From: DASZBR01 sp033763845
GTDB lineage: Bacteria > Pseudomonadota > Gammaproteobacteria > DASZBR01
Length of the DNA: 15,901 bases
Assembly (NCBI GenBank): GCA_033763845.1
Contig: JANRJR010000075.1
Coordinates: 1 to 15,901, forward strand
Reading direction: 5' to 3'
Under the pieces are notes generated by a model that worked only from the letters and a program-made list of their open reading frames with translations, was not told the origin of the DNA and ran no database searches. Below, in pieces: positions 1-7,628 of the stretch (its first letter is position 1; the number at the start of each line of letters is the position of its first letter). A program made the translations under genes and the position numbers.

Positions 1-337
1 TCTGTTCCACCAAAATTAAATACGGAACCATAAATCTTACTTTGATTATCTGCTGTAATTGTTAAGGCTTTTGGGTTAACCGTTAATGATCCATTTACAT
101 AATTAATGGTGTAATTGCTTAATCCCGTTCCTGTTGCCGCTGATGCAATAATTGAATATGGACTACCCAAAACTGTAGCAGTGGCTGGAGCTCCAGTACT
201 TGTCAGATTTACGCTTGAAATACTGTCTGAATTAACTAAACCGTTTGACGTAAACTCTGTTCCACCAAAATTAAATACGGAACCATAAATCTTACTTTGA
301 TTATCTGCTGTAATTGTTAAGGCTTTTGGATTAACGG
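1..337 (-). repeat. Two tandem MBG-type modules, 255 bp period, second one cut by the window edge
   Basis: Bases 1-80 and 256-335 are almost identical at an offset of 255 bp (85 codons). Both encode KALTITADNQSKIYG followed by SVFNFGGTE. The stretch at 162-190 recurs at 411-439 with more changes (VLGSPY). The motif order (VNPKALTITADNQSKIYG, then GLVNSDSISSVNLTSTGAPA, then VLGSPYSI) is what I know from MBG and YDG modules near the C-terminal part of large secreted adhesins. More copies may lie beyond base 1. Confidence 0.85.
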
Positions 338-3300
338 TAACAGTACCAATATTATTTAACACAACTCCATAACCTGTCGTGGATGTTGCCGCACTAGTTA
401 CTGCATAAGGACTACCCAAAACTGTAGCAGCTGCCGGAGCACCTAAAGATGTTGGTGCAACATTTATTAACGCATTTGCAGTTGTATCTTGCACAAATAC
501 ATTTCCAAATGTTGCGGCATTAATAAAAGCTGACACGTTATAGAGTGTACCTACAGTCCCGCTTATATCAGTCCCATAAATTTTTGAAGTACTTGTAGTG
601 GTAACAGTCACTGATGGTTGGTTGGCAAAAACATATCGATTTCCACTTGGAACACTAGCAGGAACTAAAGTACCAATAGTTTGATTCCAAATTGCTTGAT
701 TACCACTAGCTAAACCATTAAAAGTATTTCCTGTAACATTGCTGAGATAAACAACATAATTATTTCCAGCACCTGGAACGAGAACAGCTGCGCCAACATT
801 ATTAACCAAATTCAACGCACTCAAAATTATAGAGCGTTGCCCTGAAGTAGCACCAGAAGTCAGCGAACCTGTCAGCGTTAAATTTCCTCCGCTTGTTATT
901 GTTAGCACACCACCCACAGCTGTTGTAGGCAAAGAAGTTGCAAGAGTGTTATTTAATGTCACTGGATTTGCAGCGCCGCTGTTGCTTAAGGTAATGGCAC
1001 CCGTAAACGCATTATTCGAATTCAAGGTAATCGTATTGCTTCCTGAACTAAAACTAGACGCTCCTGCTACTGTTAATGTTCCTGATTGAGAAATTGCTCT
1101 ATTTGACGCACTGGTCGAGGCCGTCAGAGATCCGCCAATTGTCGATGTACCCAAGATTAAATTAATCGCATTCGTAATGCTTACGGCATTTGCGCCTGTA
1201 TTATTTAAACTAACGGCACCCGTGAATAAATTCGCGCTGTTTAACGTAATCGTATTAGAGCCTGCTGTAAAACTGGAAGTACCTGCGATATTTAACACGC
1301 CAGTTTGAGAAATTGAATCATTCGTAGTCGAAACAGCTAAATTTCGACCAATTGTGGATGCCGCTAAACTTAATGCAATATTATTTGCCAAACTAACATT
1401 GTTTGATCCACTATTTAATAATGTTACAGCTCCCGTAAAAGCATTATTACTTGTACTTAGATTAATCGAACTATTTCCTGCGTTAAAGCTAGAGGTACCT
1501 GTAACCGTTAAAACACCTGTTTGTGTAATAGCATTATTGGTCGCACTGGTTGACACTGTCAGCGATCCACCAATCGTGGATGCTCCCAGTATCAAATTAG
1601 TGGCATTGGTAATACTAACGGCATTCGCGCCTGTATTATTCAAACTAACAGCGCCTGTGAAAAGATTGGCGCTATTTAAAGTAATAGTATTACCCACTGC
1701 ATTAAAATTAGATGTACCACCGACACTTAATATTCCGGTTTGTGAAATTGGATCACTGGATGTCAAAATGGTGAAATTTCCACCAATAACAGACGCCGCT
1801 AAACTTAATGCAATACTATTCGTTAAACTGACGTTATTGGAGCTTGTTAAAGTCACCGCTCCTGTAAATGAATTAGTACTTCCCAATGTAATAGGAGCCG
1901 TTCCTGAATTAAAACTTGATGTTCCAGTAACACTAACAATACCTGTTTGTGAAATTGCACTATTTACTGTTGTAACAGATAGATTTCCACCAATCACAGA
2001 CGCGGCTAAACTTAACGCAATATTATTATTAATACTGGCGTTATTTGAAGTCGTTAGCGTCACTGCGCCTGTAAAAGCATTATTATTGGTACTTAAATTA
2101 ATTACGTTATTACCTGCATTAAAACTGGATAGGCCAGTAACGCTTAAAATACCTGATTGTGAAATTGCGCCATTTGCTGCAGCCGTTGTTACAGTTAATG
2201 CACCACCAATCGTCGATGTTCCTAGTATTAAGTCTTGTGCATTGGTTAATCCTACAGCATTTGCGCCTGTATTATTTAAGCTGACTGCACCCGTAAATAA
2301 ATTAGCGCTATTTAAGGTAATAACATTTCCGCCAACACTGAAGCTTGAATTACCGCCGACGGTTAATACACCCGTTTGTGTAATTGAACGGTTACTTGCA
2401 GGAACTGTTGCTACTGTTAAATTCCCGCCAATCGTCGATGTGGCTAAAATTAAATTTAAATTATTGTTAATGCTGACGTTATTTGAGCTGGTAAGTGTTA
2501 CGGCTCCCGTAAAAGCATTATTACTAGTACTTAAATTTATGGTATTTGTTCCCGAATTAAAATTGGATACGCCAGTAACCGTTAAAATACCTGACTGTGA
2601 AATCGCACTATTGGATGCACTAGTCGATGCGGTAAGAGATCCACCAATTGTCGATGTACCCAAAATTAAACTAATCGCATTAGTAATGCTTACGGCATTT
2701 GCGCCTGTATTTAAAAGACTTACCGCTCCGGTAAATAAATTAGCGCTATTTAAAGTAATGGTATTACCCACAGCATTAAAACTAGAAGTACCGCCTACAC
2801 TCAGTATTCCCGTTTGTGATATTGGATCGCTAGATGTCACGATGGTAAGATTTCCGCCAATCACGGACGCTGCCAAACTTAACGCGATGCTATTCGTTAA
2901 GCTGACGTTATTCGAACTGGTAAGTGTCACCGCCCCTGTTAAAACATTCGCACTACCTAATGTGGTAGTGGCTGTTCCAGAATTAAAGCTTGATAACCCC
3001 GCAACACTTACAACACCCGTTTGTGAAATAGCATTATTTACTGTCGTTACAGATAAATTGCCACCAATCGTTGAAGCCCCTAAACTCAAATTAATTGCAT
3101 TATTAATGCTGACATTGTTTGTACTGGTTAAAGACACAGCACCCGTAAATGCATTATTACTAGTACTTAAATTAATGGTATTTGTTCCCGAATTAAAATT
3201 GGATAACCCAGTAACAGTTAAAATACCTGACTGTGAAATCGCACTATTGGATGCACTAGTCGATGCTGTTAGCGATCCACCAATTGTCGATGCACCCAAA

Positions 3301-5888
3301 ATTAAATTAATCGCATTAGTAATGCTTACGGCATTTGCGCCTGTATTATTTAAACTAACGGCCCCCGTGAATAAATTCGCGCTGTTTAACGTAATCGTAT
3401 TAGAGCCTGCTGTAAAACTGGAAGTACCTGCGATATTTAACACGCCAGTTTGAGAAATTGCATCATTCGTGGTCGAAACAGCTAAATTTCCACCAATTGT
3501 GGATGCCGCTAAACTTAATGCAATATTATTTGCTAAATTAACGTTATTGGAACTACTTAACGTTACTGCACCTGTTAAACCATTATTGCTCGTACTTAAA
3601 TTAATTAACGCAGAACCGGCTGTAAAACTTGATACGCCTGTAACCGTAACCACACCCGTTTGAGTAATAGCATCATTGGTTGTCGAGACCGTTAACGTTC
3701 CGCCTGTTGAGGATGTCGCTAAAATTAAAGGTATATCATTTATAATACTGACGTTATTAGCTGCACCGCTATTCGAAAATGCAACAGCACCGCTAAATAA
3801 ATTATTGCTGGTACTTAAATTAATTAAATTTGTTCCTGCAGTAAAACTGGACGTTCCCGCTACTGTTAATATACCCGTTTGAGCAATGGAATCATTGGTC
3901 GTCGCGATGGTTAAATTTCCACCAATTGTCGATGCTGCTAAAATCAGATTAATATTATTTGTTAAACTGACATTATTTACACCGCTATTCAATAGCGTCA
4001 CTGTGCCTGTGAATGCATTATTGCTTGTGCTTAAATTTATGGAATTACTTCCTGAATTGAAACTCGACATTCCTGTAACCGTAATGACACCCGCTTGTGA
4101 AATAGCATTGTTGTTTGTCGCCACCGTTAAATTACCGCTAATTGTTGATGCCGCTAAAATTAAATTATTGGTATTAAATAAACTAACGTTGTTTCCGTTT
4201 GTGATTGTCACTGCACCTGTAAAAGCATTATTACTACCCAACGTAATATTATTAGCTGTGCCAGCTGCAAAAGTTGATGTACCCGCAACAGAAATTGTAC
4301 CCGATTGTGAAATAGCACCTGTATTTGTAATAGTTAAATTAGAACCTGTTTGAGAAACACCCGTAATATTCAACGCACCTGAATTTGTGAGTGAAATAGC
4401 ACCGCTGGTAGTATTTGTTGCATTAAAATTACTGATGGCATTTGTCGCACCACTCAACCCAATACCCGTTCCTGCTGTCGCATTTATCGTGCTGGCAGTT
4501 ACTGCTCCTGTGGAAGTTTGTGTAATTGCACCTGAGGTATTCAGCGTTAAAGTTCCTGAACCAATACTAATAACTCGATTCAGTGCAACAGAAGCAGCAT
4601 TCATAACAACATTAAATGGCGTACTACCTCCAGAAGTAATAGTAGTGCCGCCCCCTGAAAAAGTAATGCTCCCATTAGCAATAAAAGTTAAGGTAGTTGG
4701 TGTAGAAGGTGAAGCATTGATAGTACTGCCAATAGTAATATTACCCGCCTGCGTTCCAGGACTACCCGTTAAACCAGTACTAATCGTAACATTTGTACCT
4801 GCATTTAATTGGTTAACGATCAGATCTGCACCAATGACTGAATTATTACCCGTTGGAGTAAACCCCGTTGGTCCTCCATTATTTGTTAGGCCAGAACCAC
4901 TGCTAATAGTAATGTTATAAGGATCAATCAGCCATTCACCGCCTATTCCTGCGTCAATTATTGCTTCAGCAATGTCTAAATCAGCACCCGATGTTTCAAT
5001 AAAACCACCTTTTGCTTTTTCTTTACTTGAAGTACTTATTTTGCCTGTTACTTTTACTGTTCCCTGATGCCCTCCATGCAAGATGACAGAACCATTTTCG
5101 CCAGAAACTGCGGAATGAGCTTCAATAACGCCTGACATACTAATAACATTAGTAACAATATGACCTGCAGACTCTGCGGTTAAGTAAACCCTTCCACCAG
5201 TTGATGTAATTTTTCCTGAATTGGAAACATATCCATCTTGAACAGAGGAATTTGCACCAAAATGAATCAGATCATCCCCATATAAATCAAGTATGAACCC
5301 AAGGCCAGAACGCAAATGCACTTGTCCCAGATTTGCGACGATGACTCCATTGTTTTCTACGCCTGGCGCAACGAGTGCGATGAGCCCCGAATCTTTTATG
5401 GAAATAAAACCATTATTAATTATTTTTGAATTTTCAAATCCTGGCACTGCATCAAATTGATAATGACCTGACATAAAATCAGAATTGTTAATACCGTGCG
5501 AAGTAGCAATCAAGCCAGCCACATCAATTTTGCTCGTTGCCGTAAACAAAACACCCGCAGGATTTAAAATCCATACTTGGCCATTTGCGGATAAAGTACC
5601 CGCAAAAGTTGTAGGCAGTCCTGAAGTAATTTTATTTAAAGCAATTGAACTCGCATTGGGTTGATTAAATAGTACGGCTTCGTTGGAAGCGGTATTGAAA
5701 CTTTGCCAATTGATGACAACATTTTGAGAGGTTTGATTAATCGTTGTTTGAGAACCGGATTGAGAAACTACAGCGTTACCAGCTACCACTTGTCCATTTT
5801 GAGGCTCAGCACTTGCCAGGCTCGAAAATAAAAAGCTTACAATCACCCACCAGCTTATCCCTTTTTTCAAACCATCACACGTTCTCAC
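1..5888 (-). CDS. Filamentous haemagglutinin-type exoprotein (TPS family), 3' end outside window
   Basis: Large exported adhesin-like protein; 1,962 codons are visible and the frame is still open at base 1. I chose GTG 5888 because an AGGTG ribosome-binding site lies about 5 nt upstream and a signal peptide follows: basic start (MRTCDGLKKG), hydrophobic core to residue 27, SLASA|EP cleavage. Residues about 30-145 match the haemagglutination-activity/TPS secretion domain, with NVVINWQSFN at 56-65 and NPAG at 109-112 where the family usually has NPNG. WLIDPYNITI (319-328) is typical of these exoproteins. Residues about 530-1600 are tandem 69-73 residue units rich in S/T/N/G/A/I/L/V and nearly free of charge, probably a beta-solenoid. 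From about residue 1750 come YDG/MBG-like modules with repeated SKIYG. By family rule a TpsB/FhaC-type transporter would secrete it; none is visible here. Adhesion, biofilm or contact-dependent roles are inference. The start and the family are well supported; the function is not. Confidence 0.9.
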   Translation of the reverse strand, partial: MRTCDGLKKGISWWVIVSFLFSSLASAEPQNGQVVAGNAVVSQSGSQTTINQTSQNVVINWQSFNTASNEAVLFNQPNASSIALNKITSGLPTTFAGTLSANGQVWILNPAGVLFTATSKIDVAGLIATSHGINNSDFMSGHYQFDAVPGFENSKIINNGFISIKDSGLIALVAPGVENNGVIVANLGQVHLRSGLGFILDLYGDDLIHFGANSSVQDGYVSNSGKITSTGGRVYLTAESAGHIVTNVISMSGVIEAHSAVSGENGSVILHGGHQGTVKVTGKISTSSKEKAKGGFIETSGADLDIAEAIIDAGIGGEWLIDPYNITISSGSGLTNNGGPTGFTPTGNNSVIGADLIVNQLNAGTNVTISTGLTGSPGTQAGNITIGSTINASPSTPTTLTFIANGSITFSGGGTTITSGGSTPFNVVMNAASVALNRVISIGSGTLTLNTSGAITQTSTGAVTASTINATAGTGIGLSGATNAISNFNATNTTSGAISLTNSGALNITGVSQTGSNLTITNTGAISQSGTISVAGTSTFAAGTANNITLGSNNAFTGAVTITNGNNVSLFNTNNLILAASTISGNLTVATNNNAISQAGVITVTGMSSFNSGSNSINLSTSNNAFTGTVTLLNSGVNNVSLTNNINLILAASTIGGNLTIATTNDSIAQTGILTVAGTSSFTAGTNLINLSTSNNLFSGAVAFSNSGAANNVSIINDIPLILATSSTGGTLTVSTTNDAITQTGVVTVTGVSSFTAGSALINLSTSNNGLTGAVTLSSSNNVNLANNIALSLAASTIGGNLAVSTTNDAISQTGVLNIAGTSSFTAGSNTITLNSANLFTGAVSLNNTGANAVSITNAINLILGASTIGGSLTASTSASNSAISQSGILTVTGLSNFNSGTNTINLSTSNNAFTGAVSLTSTNNVSINNAINLSLGASTIGGNLSVTTVNNAISQTGVVSVAGLSSFNSGTATTTLGSANVLTGAVTLTSSNNVSLTNSIALSLAASVIGGNLTIVTSSDPISQTGILSVGGTSSFNAVGNTITLNSANLFTGAVSLLNTGANAVSITNAISLILGTSTIGGSLTASTSASNSAISQSGILTVTGVSNFNSGTNTINLSTSNNAFTGAVTLTSSNNVSINNNLNLILATSTIGGNLTVATVPASNRSITQTGVLTVGGNSSFSVGGNVITLNSANLFTGAVSLNNTGANAVGLTNAQDLILGTSTIGGALTVTTAAANGAISQSGILSVTGLSSFNAGNNVINLSTNNNAFTGAVTLTTSNNASINNNIALSLAASVIGGNLSVTTVNSAISQTGIVSVTGTSSFNSGTAPITLGSTNSFTGAVTLTSSNNVSLTNSIALSLAASVIGGNFTILTSSDPISQTGILSVGGTSNFNAVGNTITLNSANLFTGAVSLNNTGANAVSITNATNLILGASTIGGSLTVSTSATNNAITQTGVLTVTGTSSFNAGNSSINLSTSNNAFTGAVTLLNSGSNNVSLANNIALSLAASTIGRNLAVSTTNDSISQTGVLNIAGTSSFTAGSNTITLNSANLFTGAVSLNNTGANAVSITNAINLILGTSTIGGSLTASTSASNRAISQSGTLTVAGASSFSSGSNTITLNSNNAFTGAITLSNSGAANPVTLNNTLATSLPTTAVGGVLTITSGGNLTLTGSLTSGATSGQRSIILSALNLVNNVGAAVLVPGAGNNYVVYLSNVTGNTFNGLASGNQAIWNQTIGTLVPASVPSGNRYVFANQPSVTVTTTSTSKIYGTDISGTVGTLYNVSAFINAATFGNVFVQDTTANALINVAPTSLGAPAAATVLGSPYAVTSAATSTTGYGVVLNNIGTVTVNPKALTITADNQSKIYGSVFNFGGTEFTSNGLVNSDSISSVNLTSTGAPATATVLGSPYSIIASAATGTGLSNYTINYVNGSLTVNPKALTITADNQSKIYGSVFNFGGT
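1084..4320 (-). repeat. About 16 tandem 207-220 bp coding repeats in the exoprotein
   Basis: An ISQ(S/T)G anchor, read on the plus strand as variants of cctgtttgtgaaattgc, recurs near 1087, 1305, 1520, 1740, 1948, 2158, 2374, 2594, 2813, 3021, 3231, 3450, 3660, 3875, 4094 and 4303. Each unit encodes about 69-73 residues of the form: ISQTG, (L/I)xVAGTSSF, (T/N)SGSNxI, NxFTGxVxLxNxG, xNxVS(I/L)TN, NxI, LxLAxSTIGG, xLTVxT. All units are in frame. Divergence varies from near identity to about 60-70 percent by eye. Repeats of this kind usually form coils of a right-handed beta-helix; that is inference here. Confidence 0.9.
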
Positions 5889-5911
5889 AACGCACCTATA
5901 TCCCAAACAAA

Positions 5912-5941
5912 CGCCAATGGCGCCCTATACATAAGGTATAG
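5912..5941. promoter_or_regulatory. Two small inverted repeats upstream of the exoprotein gene
   Basis: Bases 5912-5922 form CGCCA-A-TGGCG and 5925-5941 form CTATAC-ATAAG-GTATAG, both perfect. They lie 24 to 53 bases upstream of the GTG start, where a promoter, operator or 5'-leader hairpin of the exoprotein gene would be expected. I could not find a convincing -35/-10 pair here, so a regulatory role is inference from position and symmetry only. Confidence 0.3.
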
Positions 5942-6006
5942 ATCACTTTTTGGCTGATTGGGGGTACTACCGAATGAAAGAAGAAGAGCTACAAGCCGAC
6001 AGAACA

Positions 6007-6023
6007 GGGGGTAGACCACCCCC
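6007..6023. other. GC-rich hairpin between sodB and the exoprotein gene
   Basis: GGGGGT-AGACC-ACCCCC forms a perfect 6-bp stem with a 5-nt loop, 14 bases past the sodB stop codon. It is in the place for a sodB terminator or 3'-end protector, but no T-run follows in either direction, so it is not a canonical intrinsic terminator. The rest of 5942-6036 shows no gene. Confidence 0.4.
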
Positions 6024-6036
6024 GCTCCTTGAAAAA

Positions 6037-6612
6037 CTACAGGTTACTAGTCACAAATTCCCAGTTTACAAGGCTCCAAAAATGCTCCACGTATTTGGGT
6101 CGCGCATTACGATAATCAATGTAATAGGCATGCTCCCACACATCGCAGGTCAATAAGGCCCTTTTATTTTCAGTCATTGGCGTGCCTGCATTACTGGTAC
6201 TCGTAATTTCTAAACTACCGTCAGAATTTTTTACCAACCACGCCCAGCCCGATCCAAAAGTGCTGATAGCTGTTTTCGTAAATTGTTCTTTGAAGGTTTC
6301 AAAAGAGCCAAATTTTTTAGTAATTAAATCAGCCAATTTCCCTGTCGGCTCATTGCCACCTTTCGGACTTAAACAATGCCAATAGAAAGTATGATTCCAA
6401 ATTTGCGCTGCGTTATTAAACACTCCACCCGTTGAAGATTTAATAATGTCCTCCAAAGACTTACCTTCAAAAGGAGTCCCTGGAATGAGATTGTTCAGGT
6501 TTGTCACATAGGCCTGATGGTGCTTTCCATAATGATATTCCAGCGTTTCTTTGGATATATGGGGCTCTAACGCAGTCATGTCATAAGGCAATTTAGGTAA
6601 TTCGATGGCCAT
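6037..6612 (-). CDS. sodB: Superoxide dismutase [Fe]
   Basis: Converts superoxide to oxygen and hydrogen peroxide in the cytoplasm. The 191 residues match the usual FeSOD length (about 192). The four metal ligands are visible: H27 (in EYHYGKHH), H74 (in AAQIWNHTFYW), D157 and H161 (in DVWEHAYY). Gln70 just before H74 is the iron-type second-sphere glutamine; Mn enzymes carry it elsewhere. Hence Fe rather than Mn type. ATG at 6612 is supported by an AAGGAG ribosome-binding site at 6619-6624. It is divergent from grxD and the peroxiredoxin gene, so superoxide and peroxide defence sit together; the H2O2 made here is a substrate for the peroxiredoxin. Confidence 0.97.
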   Translation of the reverse strand: MAIELPKLPYDMTALEPHISKETLEYHYGKHHQAYVTNLNNLIPGTPFEGKSLEDIIKSSTGGVFNNAAQIWNHTFYWHCLSPKGGNEPTGKLADLITKKFGSFETFKEQFTKTAISTFGSGWAWLVKNSDGSLEITSTSNAGTPMTENKRALLTCDVWEHAYYIDYRNARPKYVEHFWSLVNWEFVTSNL

Positions 6613-6701
6613 TTTACTCTCCTTAAGGGGTCAAAAATCACCCATAATACTAAGGTTTTATGCTAGACTAAGCCATGTTTTTTTTGATTTAAAGGTAAAC
6701 A
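6613..6701. promoter_or_regulatory. Divergent promoter region sodB / grxD
   Basis: These 89 bp separate two divergent starts and must hold both promoters. Possible -10 sequences are TATTAT on the minus strand and TATGCT or TAGACT on the plus strand (within 6645-6675), but none has a good -35 partner at 16-18 bp, so I do not assign boxes. AAAGG at 6690-6698 is the grxD ribosome-binding site. I saw no clear Fur or OxyR operator. Confidence 0.4.
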
Positions 6702-7022
6702 ATGAACCAAGAAACACTTGCTAAAATTAAAAGCCAAATCGAGGCACATCCCATTATTCTCTACATGAAAGGTACGGCAGAAAATCCTCAATGTGGTTTC
6801 TCGTCAAAAGCTGTACGAGCCCTTCAGGCATGCAAAGCTGAATTTACAACGGTCGATGTTCTCTCGAATCCAGATATTCGTGCAACATTACCTCACTACG
6901 CCAATTGGCCAACGTTTCCGCAACTGTACGTGAGCGGAGAATTGATTGGCGGTTGCGATATTATTATGGAACTCCTGGAATCAGGAGAATTACAAACGTT
7001 AGTCTCTGGAGAAAAAGTATGA
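6702..7022 (+). CDS. grxD: Monothiol glutaredoxin, CGFS type (Grx4)
   Basis: A 106-residue single-domain glutaredoxin with active site CGFS at residues 31-34, the signature of class II monothiol glutaredoxins. The family binds a [2Fe-2S] cluster with glutathione and acts in iron-sulfur cluster transfer and iron sensing, rather than as a general disulfide reductase. MKGT (22-25), WPTFPQLYV with the cis-Pro loop, and GELIGGCDI for glutathione binding are all in place. Its stop overlaps the start of the next gene (ATGA), so translation of the pair is probably coupled. Length and start agree with E. coli GrxD (about 115 residues). Confidence 0.96.
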   Translation: MNQETLAKIKSQIEAHPIILYMKGTAENPQCGFSSKAVRALQACKAEFTTVDVLSNPDIRATLPHYANWPTFPQLYVSGELIGGCDIIMELLESGELQTLVSGEKV

Positions 7023-7624
7023 GCGTATTAGTCGGTCGAAAAGCCCCTGAATTTACATCTGCTGCTGTATTAGGCAATGGTGAAATTGTCGGCGAATTTA
7101 ATTCCACAAAAGCATTTAAAGATAAATACGGTCTCGTATTTTTCTACCCATTAGATTTTACATTTGTATGTCCGTCAGAATTAATTGCATTACACAACCG
7201 CATTGATGATTTCAAAAAACGTGGTGTTGAAGTGGTTGCGGTTTCTATTGATTCTCATTACACACATAATGCATGGCGCAATACGCCCATTGATAAAGGT
7301 GGTATTGGTCAAGTTGACTATACGTTAGTTGCAGATATGAATCACAGCATTTGTCAGTCATACGGTGTTGAACATCCAACTGTCGGTGTTGCATTCCGCG
7401 GTGCATTTATTATCGATAAAAAAGGTATCGTTCGCGCACAAGTTGTGAATGATTTACCGATTGGACGCAACATGGATGAATTAATTCGTTTAATTGATGC
7501 ATTACAATTTCACGAAGAACACGGCGAAGTCTGCCCTGCTAACTGGTCAAAAGGTAAAGCTGGCATGAAAGCGTCTCCAACAGGCGTTGCAAATTACTTA
7601 AAAGAAAACGCAGAACAACTGTAG
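7019..7624 (+). CDS. ahpC: 2-Cys peroxiredoxin (AhpC/TSA family)
   Basis: Thiol peroxidase that reduces H2O2 and organic peroxides in the cytoplasm; 201 residues. The PxxxTxxC active site is P44, T48 and peroxidatic C51 in FFYPLDFTFVCPSEL; the resolving cysteine is C172 in GEVCPANW. This is the typical 2-Cys layout. I chose ATG 7019 over upstream in-frame codons because it gives the canonical start MSVLVGRKAPEF, overlaps the grxD stop by 4 nt, and has GGAG about 8 nt upstream. No AhpF is present, so the electron donor is unknown (thioredoxin or a dedicated reductase). The sequence resembles the typical 200-residue 2-Cys Prx more than E. coli AhpC, so the symbol is used in the broad sense. Confidence 0.93.
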   Translation: MSVLVGRKAPEFTSAAVLGNGEIVGEFNSTKAFKDKYGLVFFYPLDFTFVCPSELIALHNRIDDFKKRGVEVVAVSIDSHYTHNAWRNTPIDKGGIGQVDYTLVADMNHSICQSYGVEHPTVGVAFRGAFIIDKKGIVRAQVVNDLPIGRNMDELIRLIDALQFHEEHGEVCPANWSKGKAGMKASPTGVANYLKENAEQL

Positions 7625-7628
7625 TTTC

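Noticed and set aside
1084..4320. CRISPR-like array
   Set aside because: The repeats are about 214 bp, contiguous, diverged and in frame, with no short conserved repeats alternating with unique spacers.
1354..4920. Long plus-strand open frames (up to about 700 codons) antisense to the exoprotein
   Set aside because: They are a shadow of the repeat array. They have Leu/Val/Pro/Lys-rich sequence with no known domain, and are broken wherever the repeat gives TGA. The minus strand carries signal peptide, TPS domain and MBG motifs in one uninterrupted frame.
5744..6156. Plus-strand small open frames around the exoprotein start and sodB end
   Set aside because: Most of their length is antisense to the exoprotein signal/TPS region or to sodB; no ribosome-binding site or conserved features.
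6905..7018. Upstream extension of the peroxiredoxin frame
   Set aside because: It lies wholly inside grxD in another frame and encodes nothing peroxiredoxin-like; ATG 7019 gives the standard N-terminus.
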